Below, one piece after another: positions 7,725 through 15,185 of a DNA stretch of 28,250 nt. How positions within the stretch are numbered: position 1 is the stretch's first letter; each line of letters begins with the position of its first letter. The stretch is taken from the NCBI RefSeq assembly GCF_003464165.1, contig NZ_QSEK01000033.1, forward strand, positions 1 to 28,250. The letters run 5' to 3'. The notes beneath the pieces are model-generated. The model had not been told where the DNA came from, did not search any database, and worked only from the letters and a program-made list of their open reading frames with translations. The stretch comes from Eubacterium sp. AM49-13BH. Lineage in GTDB: Bacteria > Bacillota > Clostridia > Lachnospirales > Lachnospiraceae. The translations under genes and the position numbers were made by a program.

Positions 7725-7743
7725 TTGACAGTGAAACTGTCAA
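7725..7743. promoter_or_regulatory. Perfect palindrome upstream of the CAP lipoprotein gene
   Basis: TTGACAGTGAAACTGTCAA has two perfect 8-base arms around GAA. Its left arm is a consensus -35 hexamer (TTGACA). A -10 partner 17 bases on would be TAGATA (7748-7753), which places the transcript start close to the ribosome binding site. It may be an operator overlapping a promoter. The binding protein is unknown. Confidence 0.4.
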
Positions 7744-7770
7744 GGAGTAGATAAATGGGGGACAAATATT

Positions 7771-8670
7771 ATGAAGAGACGATATACAGCAGCTTTTATT
7801 GCTGTAATGATTGCAGGAGGTCTGTTCGCAGGTTGTGGCAGCGCTGCCAGAGATAATGTGGCTTCTAAAGAGAAGGACGTTAATAAAGAGCAAGTAGCAA
7901 CTAAAGCAATTGCATACGAAGAGACATTTGAAAAAGTCACACAGAAAACAGATAGTGAGAACAATAAGCAGACTGAAAGTAATCAGCAGGATGCCAATGC
8001 ATCAGATTCATCTGACAATCAGACAGATGCTGGACAGGCAGACACAGGCACAGATAATGTGCAGGAGAATTCACAGAATAGTGGATATCAGGATGATGCC
8101 AGTCAGGATGACAGCTATCAGGATAATGGCTCCGGTTATGGCTCAGAATCAGATGACAATGGTGGTTCATCTGATGCCGGAGAGAATTCAGATGATTCTT
8201 CTTCTGGCGAAAGTGCTAATGTCATTGATGATGAAAGCCTTCTTGCAATTGCAAAGATTAATACGGTTACATATAGTGAATTTGCAAACAGGGTGTTAGA
8301 ACTTGTTAATAATGAAAGAGCTAATGCTGGCGTTGCTCCGCTCGTTCTGGATGAGGCACTGTGTAATGCAGCTAACATGAGAGCTATAGAGATGGATTGT
8401 ACAGGTGTGTTTGGACATAAAAGACCTAATGATCATAGCTGCTTTGAAGTGTATGATATATGTAATGTTGAATGGCAGAATGCATGTGGTGAGAATATTG
8501 CGGCAGGTCAGGCAACTCCTGAAGATGTTATGAAATCATGGCTTAGTTCAGCAGGACACAAGGCTAATATATTGAGCCCGGAGTATACAAAAATGGGGCT
8601 GGGTTATAGTAATTCAGGCTGTGGAGCAGGAAGGTACAGTCATTACTGGGCACAGGAATTTGCTGGATAA
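7771..8670 (+). CDS. CAP/SCP-domain lipoprotein
   Basis: A surface lipoprotein of 299 residues. The signal peptide ends in a lipobox LFAGC with Cys22 as the lipidated residue. Residues about 23-160 form a low-complexity acidic linker rich in Asp, Ser, Gln, Asn and Gly, typical of a cell-wall-spanning spacer. The C-terminal CAP domain (about 170-299) starts with VLELVNNERANAGVAPL and contains FGHKRPND, ACGENIAAGQ, SWLSSAGHKANILSP and HYWAQEFAG. The conserved His and Glu positions of the CAP cavity are present. Bacterial CAP proteins of this type have no settled function. A GGGGG run lies ten bases before the ATG. Internal plus- and minus-strand frames in the linker are shadows of its repetitive codons. 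Confidence 0.92.
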   Translation: MKRRYTAAFIAVMIAGGLFAGCGSAARDNVASKEKDVNKEQVATKAIAYEETFEKVTQKTDSENNKQTESNQQDANASDSSDNQTDAGQADTGTDNVQENSQNSGYQDDASQDDSYQDNGSGYGSESDDNGGSSDAGENSDDSSSGESANVIDDESLLAIAKINTVTYSEFANRVLELVNNERANAGVAPLVLDEALCNAANMRAIEMDCTGVFGHKRPNDHSCFEVYDICNVEWQNACGENIAAGQATPEDVMKSWLSSAGHKANILSPEYTKMGLGYSNSGCGAGRYSHYWAQEFAG

Positions 8671-8688
8671 AAAGAATATGTAAAATAG

Positions 8689-8723
8689 AAAGAGCCATGC
8701 CGGATAATCCGGTATGGCTCTTT
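8689..8723. terminator. Bidirectional terminator between the CAP gene and the MntR-like gene
   Basis: A stem of 16 base pairs (8689-8704 with 8708-8723, one G-T wobble) has a TAA loop, with A-rich sequence at its 5' base and TTT at its 3' base. It sits between two convergent genes. Confidence 0.85.
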
Positions 8724-8749
8724 CCGAGAAGGAAATTATATGAGAAAAA

Positions 8750-9112
8750 TTAAGATATAGCTTTCTTAATAGCGTTGAATGATTCCTTGCTTATATCATG
8801 TTCGATACGGCAGGCATCTTCTTCAGCAACTTTAGGATCAACACCAAGTCTTATGAGCCATGATGTAAGGAGCTGGTGGCGCTCATATATCATCTCAGCA
8901 ATCTCTTTACCTGATTCTGTAAGATATATGTAACCTTCTTTAGTTACCGTTATATGATTAGATTCTCTCAAATTCTTCATTGCAATACTGACGCTTGATT
9001 TCTTGAAACCTAATTCATTGGCAACATCTATTGAACGAACCACAGGAAGCTTTTTGCTTAACATTAATATTGACTCAAGATAGTTTTCTGCTGATTCATG
9101 AATAACTGACAT
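8750..9112 (-). CDS. DtxR/MntR-family metal-dependent repressor
   Basis: A 120-residue metalloregulator. Residues about 1-65 form the winged helix (SAENYLESILMLSK, then VRSIDVANELGFKKSSVSIA). The remainder is the metal-binding dimerisation domain (RHQLLTSWLIRLGV, EEDACRIEHDIS). There is no C-terminal SH3-like/FeoA domain, so it is built like Bacillus MntR rather than DtxR, though shorter than the roughly 142 residues of MntR. It probably senses Mn(II) or Fe(II) and represses a transporter gene elsewhere; no metal transporter is in the window. The ATG is 11 bases from a GGGGG stretch in the minus-strand leader. Confidence 0.88.
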   Translation of the reverse strand: MSVIHESAENYLESILMLSKKLPVVRSIDVANELGFKKSSVSIAMKNLRESNHITVTKEGYIYLTESGKEIAEMIYERHQLLTSWLIRLGVDPKVAEEDACRIEHDISKESFNAIKKAIS

Positions 9113-9331
9113 AATTATATCCCCCGATTACTTATAACGATATTGATATATGAATTATAACACGCATGTATATTTAATGCAAATGCGCTGAATATAAATT
9201 AATCATAAAATTTATTAAAACACTTGGTAAAATGTGGATGGAAAAGCGTATCAGTGTTGCAAATAAAATGAATGCAGTTTAAAATGTAAAGAAGTGTATG
9301 TAAGATAATATTATGTTAGAGGGTGTTTTTT

Positions 9332-10387
9332 TTGAATAGTAGCAATATAGAATGGATAGAAAAACTGAATTGCCTTACAGACCTGCATGTACATCTTGAT
9401 GGTTCGCTGTCGCTTGAATCTGTAAGACATCTTTGTGGTATGCAGAATATAGAAACAGGTGATGATGCAGAATTGTCAGCAAAGCTGAGTGTGTCATCAG
9501 ATTGTAAGAATCTTAATGAATACCTTGAAAAGTTCGAATTCCCACTTCAGCTTTTGCAGACGCGTGAGGCTGTTAGATATAGTGTGTGTCAGCTTGTTAA
9601 GGAGCAGGAAGAACAGGGGGTAATATACAGCGAGATAAGATTTGCGCCGCAGCTTCATACAATAAAAGGATTGTCACAGCAGGAGATTGTTGAAGCAGCA
9701 TGTGAGGGACTCGATGAATCAAGAAAGTACTGGAAGTCATATTCCTGTCACAATCTTATATTATGCTGTATGCGTTCGGATGATAATAAGGATGCTAATA
9801 TGGAGACAGTAAGACTTGCTGCATTATATGCTGAAGAGGGAAGCGGTGTTGTGGCGGCAGACCTTGCAGGGGCAGAAGGACTTTATGCAACGGATACATT
9901 TGCAGATGTATTCAGGGATGCCGTGCAGAAAGGAGTACCATTTACTATTCATGCAGGCGAGGCAGCTGGAGCAGAAAGTGTTGAATGTGCATTGAATTTT
10001 CAGGCAAAAAGAATAGGACATGGCATAAGATGTATAGAGAATCCTTTAGTTATGCAGGAACTTGCAGACAGAGGTGTTGTGTTGGAATTATGTCCGACAA
10101 GCAATCTGAACACTAAAATATATGAGACAATAGGGGATTATCCGATACAGCAGCTTATGAATAAGGGGATAAGAGTTACTGTTAATACGGATAATATGAT
10201 GGTTTCTAACACTACAGAGGCGAGGGAACTGGCGTTGGTTGCAGATACATTTAATATGGAGAAGAAAGATGTTAAGCAGATGATAATGAATGGCGTTGAA
10301 GCTGCATTTGCAACAGAGGGAATAAAAAACCGCTTAAGGGCAAGGGTGGAGACACAGTTTGCCAAAGTGGCGGGAATAAGAGGTTAG
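9332..10387 (+). CDS. add: Adenosine deaminase
   Basis: A zinc hydrolase that converts adenosine or deoxyadenosine to inosine or deoxyinosine in purine salvage. The protein has 351 residues from the chosen start. Metal and catalytic motifs are DLHVHLDGS (His19, His21), HAGEAAG, RIGHG, CPTSNLN and VNTDN. I prefer the TTG at 9332 because AGAGGGTG ends six bases before it. The GTG at 9323, also in frame, lies inside that ribosome binding site. Only three bases separate its stop from the next gene, so it is the first gene of an operon with the RelA/SpoT-domain protein and the receiver protein. Specificity for adenosine over adenine is inferred from overall family resemblance. Confidence 0.88.
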   Translation: MNSSNIEWIEKLNCLTDLHVHLDGSLSLESVRHLCGMQNIETGDDAELSAKLSVSSDCKNLNEYLEKFEFPLQLLQTREAVRYSVCQLVKEQEEQGVIYSEIRFAPQLHTIKGLSQQEIVEAACEGLDESRKYWKSYSCHNLILCCMRSDDNKDANMETVRLAALYAEEGSGVVAADLAGAEGLYATDTFADVFRDAVQKGVPFTIHAGEAAGAESVECALNFQAKRIGHGIRCIENPLVMQELADRGVVLELCPTSNLNTKIYETIGDYPIQQLMNKGIRVTVNTDNMMVSNTTEARELALVADTFNMEKKDVKQMIMNGVEAAFATEGIKNRLRARVETQFAKVAGIRG

Positions 10388-10390
10388 GAT

Positions 10391-12220
10391 ATGAATGAAA
10401 TTAATGAATTATTTACTAAGGAGAATGTAGAAAAGATATATGTTCCGGATATTGTTAAGGATGATCTGCTAAGTATTATAGAAGAAAAGCTTAAGAAAGC
10501 AGGATTCTATTACAGGGTTGCATACAGGGTGAAAGCTCCTGATTCAATGCTTGATAAACTTATATTAAAGGATTACAGAAGACCGGGGACAGAGAATCAG
10601 GATAAGAAGATGCAGGATCTTATTGGAATCAGAATTATACTGTATTATGCGGATGATGTTGAGATTGTTAAGAATTTTCTTGATACGATATTCTCTATGC
10701 CGGGCGTGTGGAATACAACAGAGGCCAATGAATATGAGTTCAGGGCAATGAAGATTAACGGAATATTCAAGCTGCCGGGATATCTTAGCAAGACCATTGT
10801 TAATCCGGAGCTTGGAGATTATGTGGATGATACATTTGAGATACAGGTAAGAACTAATTCTTTTGAGGGCTGGCATGAGATTGAACATGATATGAGATAT
10901 AAAGGCTCAGCTTTTGGCACGGGTAATGAAGCACTTGCAAGAAAGATGAACAGTATTCTTGCGACACTGGAGTTATGTGATGATTCAGTTGTGGGGCTGA
11001 TTGAAGATTTAGGACATCAGCATTACAAAGATAGAAAATGGAACTATATGTTAAGGTGCCATTACAGACTGAAGTTTACAAGAGAACCGCTGCATCCATA
11101 TATTGAAGAGATATTTGATGAAGATACAGAACTTGCCAAAAAGTTTTACAAGTTTAAGAGAGAACCACTGTTAAAGCAGCTTTGGGATAATACAGGAGAT
11201 AAAGGACCAGAGATAACTGTTAATAATATTGTGAAGATAGTTAACCAGATTGGACCTGAAGATGAAAGGCTGAAAGAAGCATTTGCAAGGATAGAACATG
11301 AGAAGAAGCAGGAGAATGATAATATAGCCAAGAGAAGAAGATTTGAGCCGTTCAAGCAGTTTGGCTCATATATGGTGTTTAAGGCTGATACATATATTGA
11401 TCTTAGCAATCTTGTCATGGCAGATGCGTTCAGAAAAGCTACAGGATATATATATTCGTGGGTTAAGTCAAGATTTGAGGATGTATTTACAGACCTGCCA
11501 GATAGTGCTGGAACTTATGTTAATGCGGAACCAGGATATTCTGTTAATCTTTTATATGATGCAGATAATGTGTATTTTTCTGAAAAAACTACACATCTTG
11601 ATACTAAGATACCAACAAGAGTATGGATATCTGAAGCAGTTGTATGCAGAGAAGGTGACAGACTGAAATTCACGGTATCTAACAGATATGCAGAGCCGGC
11701 AGACAGATACAGGGATAATGAAAATGTACTGTTTTCAAGACCTAATTTCTTTGGAGAGATTGCAGACAATATAGGCATTGTTGATGTGGAAAGAATGAGG
11801 GAATCTGTAAGATATGTTGAAGACAGTAAGGATTATGATGATCTTACAACACTGATTGCAGATGAAGAAAGAACATTCCCTGTTATAGTATTTATGGCAA
11901 GTGATGGCAGATGGCTTGATAAATTTGATATTAACTATTTTGCTTATCTTGTAGGATATTATGCACATATCAAGATGATAAGAAGCCCCTATGAATCACG
12001 AAAGTTTGCTAAGGATTACGGTCTTAAGATAGATGAATGTGCAGATTCAATTACTGTATTCTATCCAGGAAGAGAACCATATACAAGCTATAAGACAGAT
12101 ATTTTCCATACAACATTTGAGGTTATTAAGGTTGAAAAGAGAAAATACTGGAATGAAAATGGCTGCAGGGCATACAGAAGAAAGCTTGTTTCAGAAATAA
12201 GAGAGAATAATGTGTTATAA
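10391..12220 (+). CDS. Atypical RelA/SpoT synthetase-domain protein with uncharacterised C-terminus
   Basis: A 609-residue protein whose N-terminal 180 residues are a RelA/SpoT nucleotidyl-pyrophosphokinase domain: YRVKAPDSMLDKL (Arg46, Lys48), DLIGIRI (Asp76), FEIQVRT (Glu150) and WHEIEHDMRYKG (161-172). The charged residues expected for pyrophosphate transfer are kept. The acceptor-binding loop normally written GYxSLH reads GYLSKT (130-135), so the histidine is lost. There is no HD hydrolase, TGS or ACT domain, and it is far longer than small alarmone synthetases (about 200-260). Residues about 290-609 match no domain I know; they include TFPVIVFMASDGRWLDKFDI and two or more alpha/beta-looking blocks. 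It lies three bases after adenosine deaminase and 36 bases before a receiver protein. It probably makes a (p)ppGpp-like alarmone or modifies another substrate, which is unproven. Confidence 0.8.
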   Translation: MNEINELFTKENVEKIYVPDIVKDDLLSIIEEKLKKAGFYYRVAYRVKAPDSMLDKLILKDYRRPGTENQDKKMQDLIGIRIILYYADDVEIVKNFLDTIFSMPGVWNTTEANEYEFRAMKINGIFKLPGYLSKTIVNPELGDYVDDTFEIQVRTNSFEGWHEIEHDMRYKGSAFGTGNEALARKMNSILATLELCDDSVVGLIEDLGHQHYKDRKWNYMLRCHYRLKFTREPLHPYIEEIFDEDTELAKKFYKFKREPLLKQLWDNTGDKGPEITVNNIVKIVNQIGPEDERLKEAFARIEHEKKQENDNIAKRRRFEPFKQFGSYMVFKADTYIDLSNLVMADAFRKATGYIYSWVKSRFEDVFTDLPDSAGTYVNAEPGYSVNLLYDADNVYFSEKTTHLDTKIPTRVWISEAVVCREGDRLKFTVSNRYAEPADRYRDNENVLFSRPNFFGEIADNIGIVDVERMRESVRYVEDSKDYDDLTTLIADEERTFPVIVFMASDGRWLDKFDINYFAYLVGYYAHIKMIRSPYESRKFAKDYGLKIDECADSITVFYPGREPYTSYKTDIFHTTFEVIKVEKRKYWNENGCRAYRRKLVSEIRENNVL

Positions 12221-12256
12221 TATGAATCTTATGATTATGTGTCAGAGGAGAACAGC

Positions 12257-12637
12257 ATGGATAAATGTGTACTTGTAGTTGATGATAATGATTTTAACAG
12301 GGAACTTGTAAGAGATATTCTTGAAGATGAAGATATAACAGTTTACGAGGCAGAAGATGGCAGTTCAGCGATTGAACTGCTTGAAAGTGAACAGGCGGAT
12401 GACATAGATGCAGTTCTTATGGATGTGAGAATGCCAGGAATAGATGGTATAGAGACTACGAAAATTATAAGAACTAAGAATGGAAAATGTACAGATGTGC
12501 CAATAATTGCTATGACAGCAGATGGCTTTGGAACAGAGATGGAGATGTTGCAAAAGATAGGCATGAATGGACTTATATCTAAGCCTGTAGATGTGAATAC
12601 GTTGGTAGAACAGATAACAGAACTGGCAGGGTGGTAA
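12257..12637 (+). CDS. Stand-alone CheY-like response regulator receiver
   Basis: A single receiver domain of 127 residues with no output domain. It has the acidic pocket VVDDND, the phospho-acceptor Asp in VLMDVRMPGIDG, the switch Thr in IIAMTAD and the conserved Lys in LISKPVD. The ATG at 12257 is chosen because AGAGGAG lies six bases upstream; the GTG at 12239 lacks a site and would place this Shine-Dalgarno in the coding region. It follows the RelA/SpoT-domain gene by 36 bases and ends in a terminator that overlaps its stop codon. No histidine kinase or chemotaxis gene is nearby. Lone receivers usually act by protein-protein contact, and the upstream enzyme is the obvious partner to test. 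Confidence 0.9.
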   Translation: MDKCVLVVDDNDFNRELVRDILEDEDITVYEAEDGSSAIELLESEQADDIDAVLMDVRMPGIDGIETTKIIRTKNGKCTDVPIIAMTADGFGTEMEMLQKIGMNGLISKPVDVNTLVEQITELAGW

Positions 12638-12654
12638 ACACTCTGCCAGTTCTG
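12618..12654. terminator. Hairpin terminator shared by the receiver and degV genes
   Basis: CAGAACTGGCAG (12618-12629) pairs perfectly with CTGCCAGTTCTG (12643-12654). The stem spans the stop codon of the receiver gene and lies nine bases before the 3' end of the convergent degV gene. T-tracts are weak on both sides. Confidence 0.7.
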
Positions 12655-12662
12655 CATGTATA

Positions 12663-13532
12663 TTATCTTGATTCACCCATAAAGAAGAGTGCAACTGTTC
12701 CAGGACCGGAATGTGTGCCAATTGTAGGACATATATAATTAATCCATATGTTATCTATGCCGAATCTTTCTTTGACAAGACCTGCTACGAACTGTGCATC
12801 TTGTAAGCAGTCACCATGACTGATGAATACAATATCATTCTTATCCCTGTATGAACCTATATGTTCCTCCATACGGTCAACTAAAGCAATAAGTGATTTC
12901 TTTCTTCCACGGACTTTTCCTATATTAATAAGCCTGCCTTCATTATTTACATGAAGGATTGGCTTGATATTGGCAAGTGTACCAATAATGGCAGTAGTCT
13001 TAGAAACACGGCCGCCTCTATATAAGTGGTTTAAGTCATCAACAGTAAAATTATGTACTACATTAAGCTTGTGCTCATTGACAAAGTCTATTATTTCGTC
13101 CATAGATTTTCCGGATTTCTTCATTTCGATAGCTTTATATACTATAAGACCTTCACCCATTGAAGCAGCTAAAGAATCAATAACAACGATTCGCGCTCCC
13201 GGATGTTCTTCCATAACTTCATTGGCAGCTATGCAGGCGTTATTGTAACTGCTGGAAAGTGCTGATGAAAATGCAATATGAAGAATATCAAAGCCCTCAT
13301 TGACGCGTTTTTCAAATATTGTCTTACAATCTTGCGGATTGCATGCCATAGTTGTTGGCATCTCGCCTTTACGCATTCGGTCGAAAAATTCTTTCTCAGG
13401 CATAGTATTGTCTGTTCCATAGATTACTTCACCAAATGCATAGAATAAAGTGTGGATATCAATGTTGTTTTCTTTAACATAATTGTCAGGCAAATCGGCA
13501 GTTGTGTCAGTTGATATAAGAAAATCTTTCAT
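12663..13532 (-). CDS. DegV-family fatty-acid-binding protein
   Basis: A 289-residue cytoplasmic protein of the DegV/FakB family, which binds a fatty acid for phosphorylation by FakA. Family landmarks are ISTDTTADLPDNY at the N-terminus, SSALSSSYNNA, VVIDSLAASMGEG, LYRGGRVSK, GTLANIKPILHVNNEG, SHGD and THSGPGTVALFF at the C-terminus. Length is typical. GAAAGGA lies about nine bases before the ATG. No fakA gene is nearby, as is usual because genomes carry several unlinked degV genes. The specific lipid cannot be told from sequence. Confidence 0.93.
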   Translation of the reverse strand: MKDFLISTDTTADLPDNYVKENNIDIHTLFYAFGEVIYGTDNTMPEKEFFDRMRKGEMPTTMACNPQDCKTIFEKRVNEGFDILHIAFSSALSSSYNNACIAANEVMEEHPGARIVVIDSLAASMGEGLIVYKAIEMKKSGKSMDEIIDFVNEHKLNVVHNFTVDDLNHLYRGGRVSKTTAIIGTLANIKPILHVNNEGRLINIGKVRGRKKSLIALVDRMEEHIGSYRDKNDIVFISHGDCLQDAQFVAGLVKERFGIDNIWINYICPTIGTHSGPGTVALFFMGESR

Positions 13533-13653
13533 AAATGTCAGATCCTTTCTTGATTTATTTTCTGTATTATAATATCATTATTGAGGTGATATTCCAAGAC
13601 TTAAGATTAATTGCATTGTAATAAAATTTTGCAAATAAATTTTTAAAATGGGG

Positions 13654-13682
13654 TTGACATATGCTGCTTGGAATGATATTAT
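13654..13682 (+). promoter_or_regulatory. Sigma-A promoter of infC-rpmI-rplT
   Basis: TTGACA (13654-13659), a 17-base spacer and TATTAT (13677-13682), with an extended -10 TG at 13674-13675. Transcription should begin near 13689 and produce a leader of about 156 bases before infC. Confidence 0.88.
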
Positions 13683-13688
13683 GCAATA

Positions 13689-13844
13689 GTTGCAAAGCAA
13701 AGCAGAGTATCCACTCTCACCTCAGCGCACAGGGCGACTCGGGTTGATATTTAAGAATTACACATAATATAGGATTGTGTTTTGATTAAAGAAAGTGGAT
13801 AGCTGTGCTATTCACTTTATTTTTTTATATGGGGGTGTACCGCT
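13689..13844 (+). ncRNA. L20-type ribosomal protein leader with attenuator
   Basis: The untranslated leader of infC-rpmI-rplT matches the Firmicute L20 leader, in which free ribosomal protein L20 binds the RNA and causes premature termination. Visible parts are the AGAGT-ATCC-ACTCT hairpin (13704-13717), the CACCTCAGCGC and GGCGACTCGGGTTGA block, and a terminator at 13792-13826. TATCCACT (13708-13715) is perfectly complementary to AGTGGATA (13794-13801) in the 5' arm of that terminator, giving a clear antiterminator alternative. Class assignment is from memory of the family and pattern, without a covariance search. Confidence 0.82.
13792..13826 (+). terminator. Attenuator terminator in the infC leader
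   Basis: AAAGTGGATAG (13792-13802) pairs with CTATTCACTTT (13808-13818) across a CTGTG loop, with one G-T wobble, followed by A then seven T's. It lies five bases before the infC ribosome binding site. Confidence 0.88.
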
Positions 13845-14351
13845 ATTAACGAGTTAATGATTAACGAACAGATTAGATGCAAAGAGGTTCGTGTTATTGG
13901 AGAAGAAGGACAGCAGCTTGGAGTTATGGCATTAAGAGATGCTTTAAACATGGCTAAGGATGCAGGAGTAGATTTAGTAATGGTTTCGCCATCAGCTAAT
14001 CCACCTGTATGCAGAATTGTAGATTATGGCAAGTTCAAGTACGAACAGCTCCGCAGGGAAAAGGAAGCTAAGAAGAAACAGAAGACAGTAGAAGTTAAGG
14101 AAGTTCGTTTATCACCTAACATCGATGTCAATGACCTTAATACTAAGTGTAACTCAGCAAGAAAGTTCATTGAGAAAGGTAACAAGGTTAAAGTATCATT
14201 AAGATTCAGAGGAAGAGAAATGGCTCATATCGACTCTACTAAGCATATATTAGAGGATTTTGCAGAAAAGCTTGGCGATATAGCTGTAATTGAGAAGGCT
14301 CCTAAGATGGAAGGCAGGAGCATGATGATGTTTTTAACTGAAAAACGTTAA
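13845..14351 (+). CDS. infC: Translation initiation factor IF-3 (AUU start)
   Basis: IF-3 binds the 30S subunit, checks start-codon pairing and prevents premature subunit joining. Family landmarks are NEQIRCKEVRVIGEEGQQLG, DLVMVSPSANPPVCRIVDYG, KYEQLRREKEAKKKQK, EVRLSPNIDVNDL and RGREMAH. GGGGGTG (13831-13837) lies seven bases before ATT at 13845, in frame, giving MNELMINEQIR. The ATG at 13857 would be 19 bases from that site, too far. AUU initiation is the known autoregulatory device of infC in many bacteria, since IF-3 itself discriminates against AUU. From the ATT the protein has 168 residues, a normal length. Confidence 0.93.
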   Translation: MNELMINEQIRCKEVRVIGEEGQQLGVMALRDALNMAKDAGVDLVMVSPSANPPVCRIVDYGKFKYEQLRREKEAKKKQKTVEVKEVRLSPNIDVNDLNTKCNSARKFIEKGNKVKVSLRFRGREMAHIDSTKHILEDFAEKLGDIAVIEKAPKMEGRSMMMFLTEKR

Positions 14352-14390
14352 AATAAATAACAACTAACAGACATTTTTAGGAGGATTATT

Positions 14391-14588
14391 ATGCCAAAGG
14401 TAAAGACAAAAAGAGCAGCTGCAAAGCGTTTTAAAGTAACTGGAACAGGTAAGTTAAAGAGAATGAAGGCATACAAGAGCCATATTCTTACAAAGAAGTC
14501 AGCTAAGAGAAAGAGAAATCTTAGACAGGCAGCTATGACTGATGCAACTAATGTTAAGACAATGAAGAAGATTATGCCTTATCTCTAA
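14391..14588 (+). CDS. rpmI: 50S ribosomal protein L35
   Basis: A 65-residue, very basic ribosomal protein of the large subunit. The sequence starts [20 protein letters not shown] and continues with [17 protein letters not shown], both standard L35 features. AGGAGG lies seven bases before the ATG. It sits between infC and rplT in the universal order and shares their leader control. Confidence 0.98.
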   Translation: MPKVKTKRAAAKRFKVTGTGKLKRMKAYKSHILTKKSAKRKRNLRQAAMTDATNVKTMKKIMPYL

Positions 14589-14644
14589 GATTAATGGTAT
14601 AACAACATTTATTTAGAGATATAGTTTAAGGAGGAATTTATAAA

Positions 14645-15001
14645 ATGGCAAGAATTAAAGGCGGATTAAACGCAAAGAAGAAGCATAACAGAGTATTAAA
14701 GCTCGCTAAGGGTTATAGAGGAGCAAGATCTAAGCAGTACAGAGTTGCTAAGCAGTCAGTTATGAGAGCTCTTACAGAGAGTTATAAGGGCAGAAAGCAG
14801 AAGAAGAGACAGTTCAGACAGTTATGGATTGCCAGAATCAATGCTGCTGCAAGAATTAACGGACTTTCATACAGCAAGTTCATGTATGGTCTTAAGTTAG
14901 CTAATATCGATCTTAACAGAAAGGTATTATCTGAGATGGCTGTTAACGATGCAGAAGGATTTGCTAAGCTCGCAGAGGTTGCTAAGTCTAAGCTTGCATA
15001 A
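14645..15001 (+). CDS. rplT: 50S ribosomal protein L20
   Basis: A 118-residue 23S rRNA-binding assembly protein, and the likely autogenous repressor of its own operon through the leader at 13689-13844. Landmarks are [54 protein letters not shown] and [18 protein letters not shown] lies nine bases before the ATG. Normal length, and it is the last gene of the operon. Confidence 0.98.
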   Translation: MARIKGGLNAKKKHNRVLKLAKGYRGARSKQYRVAKQSVMRALTESYKGRKQKKRQFRQLWIARINAAARINGLSYSKFMYGLKLANIDLNRKVLSEMAVNDAEGFAKLAEVAKSKLA

Positions 15002-15033
15002 TTGATTATATATTATATATCATTGAGATAATA

Positions 15034-15065
15034 GGCTGTCGTGAAAGCGGCAGTCTTTTCTTTTT
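15034..15065 (+). terminator. Terminator of infC-rpmI-rplT
   Basis: GGCTGTCG (15034-15041) pairs with CGGCAGTC (15048-15055), with two G-T wobbles, followed by TTTTCTTTTT. Confidence 0.85.
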
Positions 15066-15185
15066 AAAATGTATGATATTTCTGTGAACTAATATGAACA
15101 GATATGGATAAAATCTCTTTTATGTGATATAGTATGAAAGTCAATTTTTTACTTCTGTATAGAGAAGTAAGAGCGGAGGTCTATT

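Noticed and set aside
7910..8299. A 129-codon plus-strand frame in the CAP lipoprotein gene.
   Set aside because: It is the +1 shadow of the repetitive Asp/Gln/Ser linker; the lipoprotein frame has the signal peptide and CAP domain.
13641..13650. Repeated TTTTAAAATG at 61, 161 and 13641, with a similar stretch near 15062, considered as a dispersed regulatory motif.
   Set aside because: In DNA this AT-rich such a decamer recurs by chance, and its positions relative to genes are not consistent.
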